From Bolinopsis microptera (lineage: Eukaryota; Ctenophora; Tentaculata; Lobata; Bolinopsidae): a DNA stretch of 64,000 bases. The translations under genes were made by a program, and so were the position numbers. The notes beneath the pieces are model-generated. The model saw nothing but the letters and a program-made list of their open reading frames with translations. It had not been told where the DNA came from and did not search any database. Of the stretch, positions 34,803 to 44,881 are shown piece after piece; position 1 is the stretch's first letter, and each line of letters begins with the position of its first letter. The DNA is taken from the NCBI RefSeq assembly GCF_026151205.1, contig NC_087080.1, forward strand, positions 12,819,837 to 12,883,836. The letters are read 5' to 3'.

Positions 34803-35942
34803 TTATGTGTGTATATCAAAAATCCAATGACAGGAATATCTAGAATCCTTACTGTTAGTGCAGACTATTTTACCAGAACTGTTCTCCACCGCTAGCTTAG
34901 ATCCAGCGTTAGTTCCCATACACTTCCTGATGATATAAACACCACGTCCTCCCTCTCTCACCTCAACAGGAACAAGTCCCCACTTATTATCCTGAAATTC
35001 AGTATCGCTCATAGTATCACTCAGTATCACTGACTCTCCATCTGTATCTACAGCCAGATGAAACCTACAAACATCTAACCAGATACTGAACTGAACACCA
35101 GATTTACCTCTCTCTTTCCAAGGTTGCACCAACCATGTGGTGTTCCTTCCGTAATAATCTAGCAAAACATCTCCGTCGTCACGACTGAGGTACATTTCTA
35201 AAAGGTCGGTACATCCCAGAATTCCCAGAGAGTACCTCCCGTGCATGCTTTGTACATGAAGTTTTGAGAAGATTTTCTGACCAGGGTTGGTTAAAGTATT
35301 CAAAGAAACACCATTTTCAAACCCCCACAAAGTATTAGCCTCTCTGTCAGAAAGTCCCCACTCGTGGCAGACAGTGTGGCCTATTCTCCTTACTTCGCCA
35401 CATTCAATAAAGTAAGACCCCACCTCGGCACACCACCTTGCAACAAGAGGTTTATTAGTCTTCATATCTACGATCTGGAATGTGGTAAAATTTGTGTTTT
35501 GCCAGTTTTGGTCCCCTCTTTTTCTAATAGGAACAATGTGCCAGAAATTGTCAGTATCCTCCTGATAAGATCCGTTTTGAAGAATCACAAGATTGGACTC
35601 CTTGTGCACCACTAAGGATAAATAAGAGTCATCCTTGTCAAAGCAGTCATACAACATTATAGAGAAACCAAGTTTTCCATATTGCCGTTTTGTCTTCACA
35701 GACCAATTTAGCAGAGTTATGTTCTTGTTATTCGTGCAGTTTGTAAGATCAAGTTGTTTGTTTTCCTGGAGATGAAGGTATTGTCCAGCTCCATGGCCAT
35801 CCATTTTCTTGATCATAACATTACTCTGGTTACTTCCCTTGAGACGATGAAATTTATACAAACTGCCAGGAAAAGGTTGTTGAGTGTTATCATCAGACGG
35901 AGATTCTGGCTGGTCGCAAATAGGAATTCGTAACTCATCCAT
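34803..35942 (-). CDS. Double beta-trefoil protein, TIR-less paralogue
   Basis: An intact frame of 379 residues from the ATG at 35942, preceded by a TTCTTCTAG acceptor-like sequence, so an upstream non-coding exon is possible. It aligns along its length with the C-terminal part of the TIR protein at 39596-41203: an IDGHGAG-like motif (MDGHGAGQYLHL), then about six lobes that each end in a Trp (WSVK, FWHIV, LWGFE, WLVQP, KWGLV, HWIFD). Six Trp-ended lobes fit two tandem beta-trefoil folds of the ricin/fascin kind. The TIR domain is replaced by about 40 unrelated acidic residues. No signal peptide or membrane segment, so probably cytosolic. Ligand unknown. Confidence 0.7.
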   Translation of the reverse strand: MDELRIPICDQPESPSDDNTQQPFPGSLYKFHRLKGSNQSNVMIKKMDGHGAGQYLHLQENKQLDLTNCTNNKNITLLNWSVKTKRQYGKLGFSIMLYDCFDKDDSYLSLVVHKESNLVILQNGSYQEDTDNFWHIVPIRKRGDQNWQNTNFTTFQIVDMKTNKPLVARWCAEVGSYFIECGEVRRIGHTVCHEWGLSDREANTLWGFENGVSLNTLTNPGQKIFSKLHVQSMHGRYSLGILGCTDLLEMYLSRDDGDVLLDYYGRNTTWLVQPWKERGKSGVQFSIWLDVCRFHLAVDTDGESVILSDTMSDTEFQDNKWGLVPVEVREGGRGVYIIRKCMGTNAGSKLAVENSSGKIVCTNSKDSRYSCHWIFDIHT

Positions 35943-36477
35943 GAGTAAGTTCTAGAAGAAAATGAAATTCCAATTATATTTGCATTTTTGTATTAATTAG
36001 ACAATCATTCAATGGTTGTAGAAAAGGTTACATTCTCTAAACAATTTAATTGATAGCTGAAGCATTATAAAGGGAATGACAGTAGAAAAATAATGTAATT
36101 TAAATTCGATTTTCATTTAATATACTTAGCGAAGCATATTAATATTATATTTGGACTGTGACCGAAGTAAAATGTATGGTACTTGAAAAATAAGACACAA
36201 GGAGATCTTGGTAAAAGTTGGGTTAGGATAAATAAGTATGAGAGCAAGATAATAACGTTTCAATAGAGTTGTAATAGTATAAAGAACTACTTCCTATCAA
36301 AGAATTGGGTGTATATACTGTGTAGTAAATATGGTGGGTTTAAGGTAATACGGCTGGCCAATCAGTGCAAAGGAAATCCTACATGGGATCATTGCTCGGC
36401 AGAAGGCAAAGTGTCAGCTTGTTGTTTACATAGGTCGGTGAACAAAATGATGAAAGACTCATTCCTTCCTTAATTAA

Positions 36478-37026
36478 AAAACTGACGTATTTCTCACTCA
36501 CGACTGGAGAAAAGATGAACTGGGTCGTTCAAATCATGATAGGGTAGCTGTTGTAAACAAGGCGTTGAAGGAACTGGGCTATAAAACTTGGTTTGATAGT
36601 GACCGTATGACTGGAGATATCATGCATCAGATGGCATCCGGTATGGATAACACCAAAATAATTCTTGTGTTCGTGACTCAGCGATACGCTCAGAAAGTTG
36701 GTGGCTCGAACGAAAAAGACAACTGTAAACTTGAATTTCAGTATGCTGCAAGAGTTAAAGGAAAAGCTCTTATGGTTCCCATTATAATGGAAGACCGAAT
36801 GAAGAGACCTGGTGAATGGATCGGCCCTATAGGGATAATTCTCGGTGGAGAATTAGCCGTAAGGATGACTTATGAGTTCAGTGACTGTGAGAGGTTCAAG
36901 GCTGGTATATATATAGCAGAATTGAAGCAGGAGATTGATGTCCGGTTACATAGTTTGGAAGCAGCGGCTCCTGACATACTGATTAACTTCCTTTTAACTT
37001 ATTTTCCCTATCACTTTACAGGGTAG
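36478..37026 (+). pseudogene. TIR-domain fragment lacking its start
   Basis: A plus-strand copy of the TIR domain, open from 36478 to 37026. It begins in the middle of the N-terminus (TDVFLTHDW) directly after an in-frame TAA and no ATG precedes the core. The core is intact, including TWFDSDRMTGDI and the C-K-L-E glutamate motif, and is closest to the TIR at 44882-45634 (EKDNCKLEFQYAA is shared). Homology ends at APDI, where the intact paralogue continues into its Pro/Ala linker. It faces away from the trefoil-only gene, so the pair could come from one TIR-trefoil gene split by an inversion. Two duplicated IY residues sit before AELKQ. Possibly still an exon of something, but more likely a pseudogene. 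Confidence 0.7.
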
Positions 37027-37371
37027 AGCAGGGAATAAAAACAGTAAACACAAATTTCTTCTCCCATTCCTATCTAGCCGATTTACTGAACTACACCATC
37101 CTTGTTACCATACTGACAAGGTTTCCTTATCAGTCGACCCTGACCCGAAACTAGTTCATCTTCTAATCCACCAACTGAAAGCAAAGAACATCACAGCAGA
37201 GAATAATCCCAATTTCAAGGTTTAGTAGTTTTGTGCCGCGTGGTTTGTTCGTACTCACTGAACAACGGACAATTGTAATTTCGTCTCATCCAGAATTTGT
37301 TCGTACAGTCGTAGATTAAGATACATAGCTTTTTATCAGCAGTCGTTATCTGCAAGTGTTACACGCCACGC

Positions 37372-38215
37372 TAACTTGATGGATTTCTCTGTGGACTTAC
37401 TACACAAAGTGGAAAAGGATATGCAATCTCGGAGATTGGAAAGCTCATGAAAGCCGTGAATGTCTCATCCTCCTCTGATATCAACCAGGGTGTTCTACAA
37501 AAACTGCTTAAGGGTCCGCTTGTAAATTTCCTCAGCAGGATAGTGAATTTAATGGACCGCAATCTGAACCTATTATGCAAGTCGGCAGCAACCTATATGC
37601 AAGTCTGCAGCCAGCAAGATAGATCAGATGAAAACAAAACTGAGAACAGATAGACATGCAAAAGCAGCTGATAATCAGACAGCAGGATTAGATCGACTCG
37701 GTGAAGAAAACTGTAAAAAGTGAAATTAAAAGATGGGCAGATTTCGTCAAGAAGAACAGATCCCAGAACAATCAGCTTACAGCAAAAACTGCGAAAGTAG
37801 CCATACGATCAGTGAATAAGGAAGAAGAAAAATCGAGAAACTTGATTATCTACGGAGTGAAGGAGACGGAAGAAGGGGAGTGAGAGGAAGTATTACAACT
37901 TTTTCAAGTCAGTTTTTGGTGAGGCCGGCTGTAACTTTCCTGACACGGATGAGATATGCAGGATTGGGAAGAAAGTACCTGAAAAAAACACGACCAATCA
38001 AAGTTCAGTTACAAAGATGTGGATATTATACTAAGGAACGCACACAAACTTAAAACAAATAAAGATTTTAAGTCAGTTTATCTTGATAAGACAAAAGGAG
38101 CAGAGAAGGCTACACAGTGGACTTTTTAAACAGATGAAGGAACTAATAAAGCAGGAAAATTGTAGCAAGCGTTATGTTATCAGAGACAACAAAGTTAATT
38201 GTGTTAGTGAGAGCT
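37372..38215 (+). pseudogene. Degenerate LINE ORF1 remnant
   Basis: Broken frames with the look of an ORF1-type nucleic-acid-binding protein of a non-LTR retrotransposon: EKSRNLIIYGVKE, then CRIGKKVPEK...RPIKVQ, and after frameshifts RNAHKLKTNKDFKSVY. Those three blocks in that order are typical of ORF1 proteins accompanying CR1/L2/Jockey-like LINEs. Several stops and frameshifts show it is inactive. No reverse transcriptase follows. Confidence 0.6.
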
Positions 38216-38687
38216 AAAGCCTTATCTACAAGTACACTGACTTGTTATCAGAATTTATGAACTTTTATATGTTATAACGCAATAAAAGGCATAGTTTTGA
38301 TCAGAAGGTCATGACTTCCAGACTTCTGACTGGAAAGTAAGGTTAAGAATCCTTTACGTGCACGACAGTCCCCTTATCATGACACTTCTAAAATAATTTA
38401 AAGTTAGTCACATAATCACTAATACAAGACAATATACATGCTAAAGTAACTAGACTAAAGATATAAACCACTATAAAAAACTAACCTACTCAGCTAAAGA
38501 CTTGAGATCAAAGTTACAATACAATGTTCACATTCTTTATCTACATACCGATACAGTGTAGTTTGTTTTACATAGTATGTATTTAGTGTTAGTTGTGGCC
38601 GATGTATTCTATAAACCGTTTTTAACAAGTTTTTTTACGATGCAGGATATTGTGTTGAGATTCAGGTAGAAGATAGATTTTTTATTA

Positions 38688-39193
38688 CCTTACAAGACAT
38701 ATTTATAACGTACGAAATGTGGCGGTTTTCCGAAAATTTCGCCATATTTTCGGACCGCCAAAATTTCGGTCGTCGTAATAGAATCCGTCGCATTATCTTT
38801 TAGCTTATTTCAATGACTGTGCCTTCACTGCTTTATTTTGTTTCTAAAAAGTAATATCAAGTAAAATAAATAAATAAATTCTGGCATCTTGGGACAAATT
38901 ATCACCACACCAATGACGAATTGAATGTCAAGCAACACAGTTTAAATTTGCATTGAAATACATATATGTGCTAACATGAAAGTCTTACAGTCTTAATACA
39001 GACTAAGTTTGAACATGATTTTACCGAATTTCAGAAATTTCCTTACTGCTTACTGTCACAAAAAATGATGAAAAATACCCTTATTTTCTGTGACGTCCGA
39101 AATTTGACGGTTTTTGTTCAATTTCGCCATATTTTCGGACCGCCAAAATTTCGGTCGTCGCAAATTAGGCCGACATAAATATGTCTTGTAAGG
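38688..39193. mobile_element. Tc1/mariner-type MITE
   Basis: Ends CCTTACAAGACATATTTAT and its exact inverse ATAAATATGTCTTGTAAGG enclose 506 bp flanked by TA on both sides. A module containing TTCGCCATATTTTCGGACCG occurs near both ends in the same orientation. No open frame. TA duplication plus perfect 19-bp ends suggests mobilisation by a Tc1/mariner-type transposase. Confidence 0.75.
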
Positions 39194-39229
39194 TATATTT
39201 AGGTCAAGTCATAATACCATATTTAGGTC

Positions 39230-39406
39230 AGCCATGATCCGTTGAGCTCGCAGGACTGAAAGTCCTTGCAAGGCGGGTCTGGCTTTAATTGTAAGTAGGT
39301 GCAGGTCGTTTCATTTCCAGGGATTTATTTTGTTTAAAATGAATTGTGTATACTGCTCAAAAGCCCCTATGGGCGGCCTTCGGGTCTTTCAATCAATCAA
39401 TTTTAA
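39230..39406 (-). mobile_element. CR1/L2-type LINE 3' end fragment
   Basis: Read on the minus strand it ends with repeats of TGATTGA, preceded on the 5' side by GGGCTTTTGAGCAG-like sequence and hairpin-prone GAAGGCC/GGCCGCC stretches. A short tandem tail of this kind is typical of CR1/L2 elements. No coding sequence remains. Confidence 0.45.
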
Positions 39407-39595
39407 TGGCTGTAGAAAACTTTTATTTTTTTTTAATTTTAATTTTTAGGTGAAGCATTATTAAAACAATAAGAGTACACAGTAAAAAATTGTAATGTTT
39501 ACGTGAAAAATATTATCATTCCAATTTAATTGTCATTGCTGTTCAAGAATCTTGATACTCTCCAAGTCCACAAAATAAAGAATGAGAGACGAGTC

Positions 39596-41203
39596 TCATA
39601 CGCTAAACATCCATTTGAAGGAGTAACCCGAATCCTTACTGTTAGTGCAGACTATTTTACCAGAGCTGTTCTCCACCGCTAGCTTAGCTCCAGCGTTAGT
39701 TCCCATACACTTCCTGATGATATAAACACCACGTCCTCCTTCCCTCACCTCAACAGGAACAAGTCCCCACTTATTATCCTGAAATCCAGCATCGCTCATA
39801 ACCCCCTCACTTAGTATCACTGACTCTCCGTCTGTATCTACAGCCAGTTGAAACTTTGCAGTGCCTGGTGTTATTATGACACAGGATTTACTTTTTTCTT
39901 GCCAGGGGGACAAACCCCACGAACTGTTCACTCTGTTAGATAGGAACACTTTACCAGTCTTGTTATCATGACCAAGATAGTCATTTCTACTCCTCAGGTT
40001 GGTGATAAGGAGTGATTTTTCGTTCAAGATACTCTGGTCATAGATATTGCTGAACTCTTTTTGTCCTTGAAAAGCTTTTAACAGCATTGAACCTTCAAAC
40101 TCCCAGAGTGAATCTTTCACTTTCTCCCGCTTCAGAGTGGTTGATCCTATTCCTGTTTCGGAGCACCTGATCTTGTAGCTGCCTCTTTTGCTCCAATCAG
40201 CAAGGAGGGGTCCACTACTCTTCATGTTTACTATCTGGAATGTTTTAAAATTTCCACTCTCTTTATTGTCTTCTCTCTTGGGTATGATGGCCCAGAAATC
40301 TCCTTCTTCGCTTTCATAGCTTCCATTGTTTAACATGACACAACTTGAATTCTCATCCACAATAAGAGATGGTGATGACTTTTGTCCATCAAGACGCTTG
40401 AACAACATCAAGGAAAATCCAAGTTTGCCATACTGCCGTTTTGGCTTGACAGCCCAATTGTTTGCTTTGTCTTTGTCGTTGGTAAGGTCAATCTGATGGT
40501 TTTTCCTAAGATAGAGGTACTTTCCAGCACCATGACCATCAATTTTCTTAATCTTCAGATTCTCTCCGGCGCCATGTAAGAGTGCATAGTAAATCTCAGT
40601 ATAGTTAGTAGTTTCTACAACTTTTGCTTTGGTTGGTGTAGCAGCTGGAGCTGGTGCTGGTATTGCAACTGGAGCTGTGATAGAAGCTGCTGGGATGTCA
40701 GGAACCGCTGCTTCCAAACTACGCAAGCGGACATCAATCTCCTGCTTCAATTCTGCTATGCCAGCCTTGAACCTCTCACAGTCACTGAACTCATATGACA
40801 TCCTTACGGCTAATTCTCCACCGAGGATGACTCCCACAGGACCTTTCCACGCACTAGGACTCTTCATTCTGTTCTCCATAATGATGGGAACCATGAGTTT
40901 CTTTGTCTTCATCCTTGCCGCGTGTTGGAATTCAAGTTTACAGTTGTCCGCTCCGTTGTCTCCCTCAACTTTCAGAGCATATCGCTGAGTCACAAACACA
41001 AGAATAATTTTAGTGTTATCTATACCGGATGCCATCTTATTCAAGATATCTCCAGTCATACGGTCACTATCAAACCAAGTTTTATAGCCTAGTTCCTTCA
41101 ACGCTTCGTTCACAACAGCTACCCTATCATGATTTGAACGACCCAGTTCATCTTCACCCCAGTCGTGAGTAAGAAATACGTCAGTTTTACCTGGCTTACC
41201 CAT
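39596..41203 (-). CDS. TIR domain fused to a double beta-trefoil
   Basis: A single frame of 535 residues from the ATG at 41203. The leader GTGAAGGTCAGTGTTA before it follows a CAG acceptor and is identical in the TIR gene at 45634, marking a 5' non-coding exon boundary. Residues about 6-150 form a TIR domain of the VFLTHDWGEDE...TWFDSDRMTGDI type, with an E91 in DNCKLEF at the position of the catalytic glutamate of NAD-cleaving TIRs such as SARM1 and plant receptors. A Pro/Ala linker (about 165-195) leads to six Trp-ended lobes, read as two beta-trefoils. No signal peptide or membrane segment: a cytosolic protein. NAD hydrolysis and ligand sensing by the trefoils are inferred. Neighbours include TIR-only and trefoil-only paralogues. 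Confidence 0.82.
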   Translation of the reverse strand: MGKPGKTDVFLTHDWGEDELGRSNHDRVAVVNEALKELGYKTWFDSDRMTGDILNKMASGIDNTKIILVFVTQRYALKVEGDNGADNCKLEFQHAARMKTKKLMVPIIMENRMKSPSAWKGPVGVILGGELAVRMSYEFSDCERFKAGIAELKQEIDVRLRSLEAAVPDIPAASITAPVAIPAPAPAATPTKAKVVETTNYTEIYYALLHGAGENLKIKKIDGHGAGKYLYLRKNHQIDLTNDKDKANNWAVKPKRQYGKLGFSLMLFKRLDGQKSSPSLIVDENSSCVMLNNGSYESEEGDFWAIIPKREDNKESGNFKTFQIVNMKSSGPLLADWSKRGSYKIRCSETGIGSTTLKREKVKDSLWEFEGSMLLKAFQGQKEFSNIYDQSILNEKSLLITNLRSRNDYLGHDNKTGKVFLSNRVNSSWGLSPWQEKSKSCVIITPGTAKFQLAVDTDGESVILSEGVMSDAGFQDNKWGLVPVEVREGGRGVYIIRKCMGTNAGAKLAVENSSGKIVCTNSKDSGYSFKWMFSV

Positions 41204-41982
41204 TAACACTGACCTTCACCTGTAGTGGATCAGATCAGCGATCAAAAATACATATTACAACCAATAATTAAAAATGGTCTTCTAGTAAGATTATAAGATA
41301 GTAAAATCGCAAGTATTATTTGAATAAAACTAACATGTACAGCACTTTCTATCGAGTGTCTGAACTCTCAAAGTAACAGCCGGGAACAGCAAACATCAAA
41401 TCAAAACACCCCCGTCTTTAAGAATGAAAGAATGCACTAAGGAAAACAGCCGATAGTATTTAGCTGGGCGGATATACATCAACACGAAAGGTAAATAACA
41501 CGCGTACATTATCACATTGAAACTAACAATATGACACAAGTACAACCTGGTGTAATTAGTCAGTTTGCTGCATCGGTTTGATGCTGAATACATTGCTTTC
41601 TTTCTTACTCTTTCAGTGCACATTTTCTAATGATTATCTCTACCTTATTATTTCATATTTGTTGGAGAGCATTTTTGGACAGAAAATAGTGAAAAATGAG
41701 AGAGTAAGACAATAAATTTAATTAAGGACACTTAATTTGGAGGCCGCTACGAAACAATAGTCAGAGAGCTAGTAGTATATCACAATATTGCGATCAAGTG
41801 TACTAATGATAAGCGTATAGGATTAGGAAGCTATTTGTTGAGGAGCGTTATTACATTCTGTACACTCGTCGCTTTGCGTTGAGATATTTCATAGTAGAAT
41901 CTGATACCTTTTTTAGTAATTAAATTAATCTTTGTTGTCTTTTGTTGTCTTTTGCTGTGATCTCCAATTCAGCTCTTTTACT
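41204..41982. other. Upstream region of the TIR-trefoil gene
   Basis: Holds the CTACAG acceptor just before the conserved leader, so a non-coding first exon should lie somewhere in this stretch or beyond. No other coding signal seen. Confidence 0.4.
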
Positions 41983-42240
41983 CAGTGGCGTAACTTTGCC
42001 AGTTGGCGCTCCCCCCCCCCCCCCCCCCCCCCCCCGCCGAAAAAGCGCCCCCCTGTTGGCGCCCCTCCCCTTTTGGCGCCCCTCCCTAAAATTGAACAAA
42101 GTAGGTGATTTCAGAGGATACGCCGGTAAAATCTCTAAAAAAGTGTGTTTCTAGAGCAAAACGTGCAGTTTTGCTAGTACCTCAGTTAACTTTTTCAAAA
42201 TTGTCCCACATTCAAACGACGATTTGGCGCCCCCCTAAGA
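41983..42240. mobile_element. hAT MITE fragment, left end
   Basis: Starts with CAGTGGCGTAAC and matches the element at 56647-56922 through blocks such as TGTTGGCGCCCCTCCCC and TCTAGAGCAAAACG. A 30-base poly-C run sits inside. The right terminal repeat is missing; homology stops shortly before the TTTATA duplication of the next element. Confidence 0.65.
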
Positions 42241-42299
42241 TTTTACTAGGGGTAATGTATAATATCAGTAATAATAACATGCTATTTAAGTATTTTATA

Positions 42300-44719
42300 G
42301 GGGGGGGTGTCATGTCCGTCTATGTCCGCCTATGTCCTGTCCTTTTTGGATTCTATGAGACAACGGACGTGTTTTTTGGGACATTGGCGGACACGGACGG
42401 ACATTGGCGGACTCGGACGGACATTGGCGGACTTGGACGGACATTGGCGGACTCGGACGGACATTGGCGGACCCGGACGGACATTGGCGGACTTGGATGG
42501 ACATTAGCGGACATTGGTGGACATTAGCGGACAAACATTTTGAGGACTGAAGAGTACTGAAGAGTACTGAGGAGGATGGCTGAGAAGGATGGCTGAGGAG
42601 GATGGCTGAAGAGGATGGCTGAGGAGGATGACTGCGGAGGATGACTGAGGAGGATGACTGAGAGGGAGGAGAAGGATCAGGAAGACCCAGGAGGAGGAGG
42701 AGGAGGACCCAGAAGGAGGACCTAGGAGGAGGAGGAGGAGAACTGAGGAGGATGACTCAGGAGGAGGAGGACTCAGGAGGAGGACTGAGGAGGACTGAGG
42801 AGGATGGCTGAGGAGGATGGCTGAGGAGGATGACTGAGAGGGAGGAGGAGGAGGAAGAGGAGGAAGAGGACTGAGGAGGAGGAGGACCCAGGAGGAGGAC
42901 CCAGGAAAAGGCCCCAGGAGGAGGAGGAGGACTGGGGAGGAGGAGAACTGTTGAGGACTGATGAGGAGGACTGAGGACGAGGAGGAAGAGTAGGAGGAGG
43001 ACTGAGGAGGGGAGGAGGAAGAGGACTGGGGAGGATCAGGAAGACCCAGGAGGACCCAGGAGGAGGAGGAGGAGGAGGAGGACCCAGGAGGAGGAGGAGG
43101 ACTGAGGAGGACTGAGGAGGAGGACTGACGATGACTGAGAATAAAATCAAATCAAATCAAAATATAATGACACAAACATCATCACACATCATCAAAAATA
43201 TATCTACTAAAGTTTTAAAATTATCTTAAATCTATTGGCCTAAACAACCAATGAATCTAATTTACATACTTTCCACTACTATATAAGTTGATAAAGCGGT
43301 TTTTAGCAACATGAGGATTACACACAAGATATGTGCTTCTCTTTATTATAAGTAGCATAATTTAATCCCTCGATCTTTCCTAATACTTTGTCTGAAACAT
43401 ACCAAAAATGACTATCATTTACAGATCCGTTTAAAATAGTCTCTTTTTTGAAAGCCTCTAATCTTATTTTAAAACTTAACACAGTCCCACAATTCTTGAC
43501 ATCCGAGGGGAGTTTGTTCCAATATGAGAAGGAGGAGGACTGAGGAGTTCTGAGGAGGATGGCTGAGGAGGATGGCTGGGGAGGATGGCTGAGGAGGATG
43601 ACTGAGGAGGATGGCTGAGGAGGATGACTGAGGAGGATGACTAAGAGGGAGGAGGAGGACTCAGGAGGAGGACTCAGAAGGAAGAGGAGGAGGACTCAGG
43701 AGGAGGACTCAGGAAGAGGACTTAGGAGAAATGAGAAGGAGGACTGAGGAGAACTGAGGAGAACTGAGGAGGAGGAGGAGGAGGAGGAGGACTGAATAGG
43801 AGGAGGAGAAGGAGGGGGACTGGGAGAGGACTGGGGAGGAGAAGGACTGATGAGAATTAGAAGGATAAGGAGGAGGACCCAGGAGGAGGAGGACTGAGGA
43901 CCGAGGAGGAAGAGGAGGAGGAGGAGGATGAAGAGGAGGAGGAGGACCCAGGAGGAGGAGGACTGAGGAGGAGGACTGAGGAGGACTGAGGAGGATGGCT
44001 GAGGAGGATGACTGAGAGGGAAGAGGAGGAGGAGGAGGAGGAGGACTGAGGAGGACTGAGAAGGAGGAGGAGGAGGAGGACTGAATAGGAGGAGGAGGAG
44101 GGGGACTGGGGGAGGACTGAGGAGGAGGATGGAGGACTGAGGAGAAGGATGAGGAGGAGGACTGAGGACTGAGTAGGAAGAGGAGGAGGATGAAGAGGAG
44201 GAGGAGGACCCAGGAGGAGGACCCAGGAGGAGGACTCAGGAGGAGGCTGGAGGAGGAGGACTGGGGAGGAGGAGGACTGTTGAGGACTGATGAGGAGGAC
44301 TGAGGACGAGGAGGAGGAGTAGGAGGAGGACTGAGGAGGGGAGGAGGAAGAGGACTGAGGAAGATCAGGAAGACCCAGGGGGAGGAGGAGGAAGAGTAGG
44401 AGGAGGAAGCATCTAAATGTTATTTCCATTTTGTCCGTTTTTGTCCATTTTTGTCCGCTCTATTTTTTGTCCGTTTTGAAAATATAGGGTACCGAACGGA
44501 CAAAAAACATGATCCCCCTATAACAGCAAAAATTGAACATTTTATTTAGCAATTTAGGTGTCCATTAATGTCCGCCTATGTCCGCCTATGTCCGCCTATG
44601 TCCGTCTATGTCCGCCTATGTCCGCCTATGTCCGTCTATGTCCGCCTATGTCCGCCTATGTCCTGTCCTTTTTGGATTCTATGAGACAAGCGGACATAGA
44701 CGGACGTGACACCCCCCCC
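42300..44719. mobile_element. 2.4-kb terminal-inverted-repeat element full of GGA satellite
   Basis: The ends are 30-bp inverted repeats with one mismatch: left GGGGGGGGTGTCATGTCCGT continuing CTATGTCCGC, right the inverse with CACGTCC. TTTATA flanks both sides (42294-42299 and 44720-44725). Subterminal arrays are present: about seven 20-bp units with GGACATTGGCGGAC on the left and about ten TATGTCCGCC units on the right; both ends also share CTTTTTGGATTCTATGAGAC. The interior is polypurine GAGGAGGAT/GGACTGA satellite (42541-43140 and 43526-44405). No transposase is encoded. Plus-strand purines and minus-strand pyrimidines give long spurious Ser/Pro/Leu frames. Confidence 0.8.
43141..43525 (-). 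pseudogene. 3' fragment of a CR1/L2-like LINE inside the satellite element
   Basis: On the minus strand 43521-43318 reads as the C-terminal end of a LINE reverse-transcriptase polyprotein: WNKLPSDVKN, then FKIRLEAFKKE, running to a stop at 43318-43320. A tail of GATTT repeats (43141-43165) follows. It splits the polypurine satellite into two blocks, so it inserted after the satellite had formed or was captured with it. Confidence 0.65.
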
Positions 44720-44881
44720 TTTATAACTATACAGGACACAATTCTTGTCCAAATTTGCTGTTCTACGGTGGAATAAAGAACCAAATGTTGCCGCCAAAAA
44801 TGCCGACTCATCCTCACCATCCCATCTTTTTATGATAAACTTTAAGGTTTCAAATAAATAATTCCCAGGGCTTTTCCCTCC

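Noticed and set aside
42773-44429. Long Ser/Pro/Leu-rich frames on the minus strand
   Set aside because: The polypurine satellite translates to such sequence in any frame; composition is purely repeat-driven.
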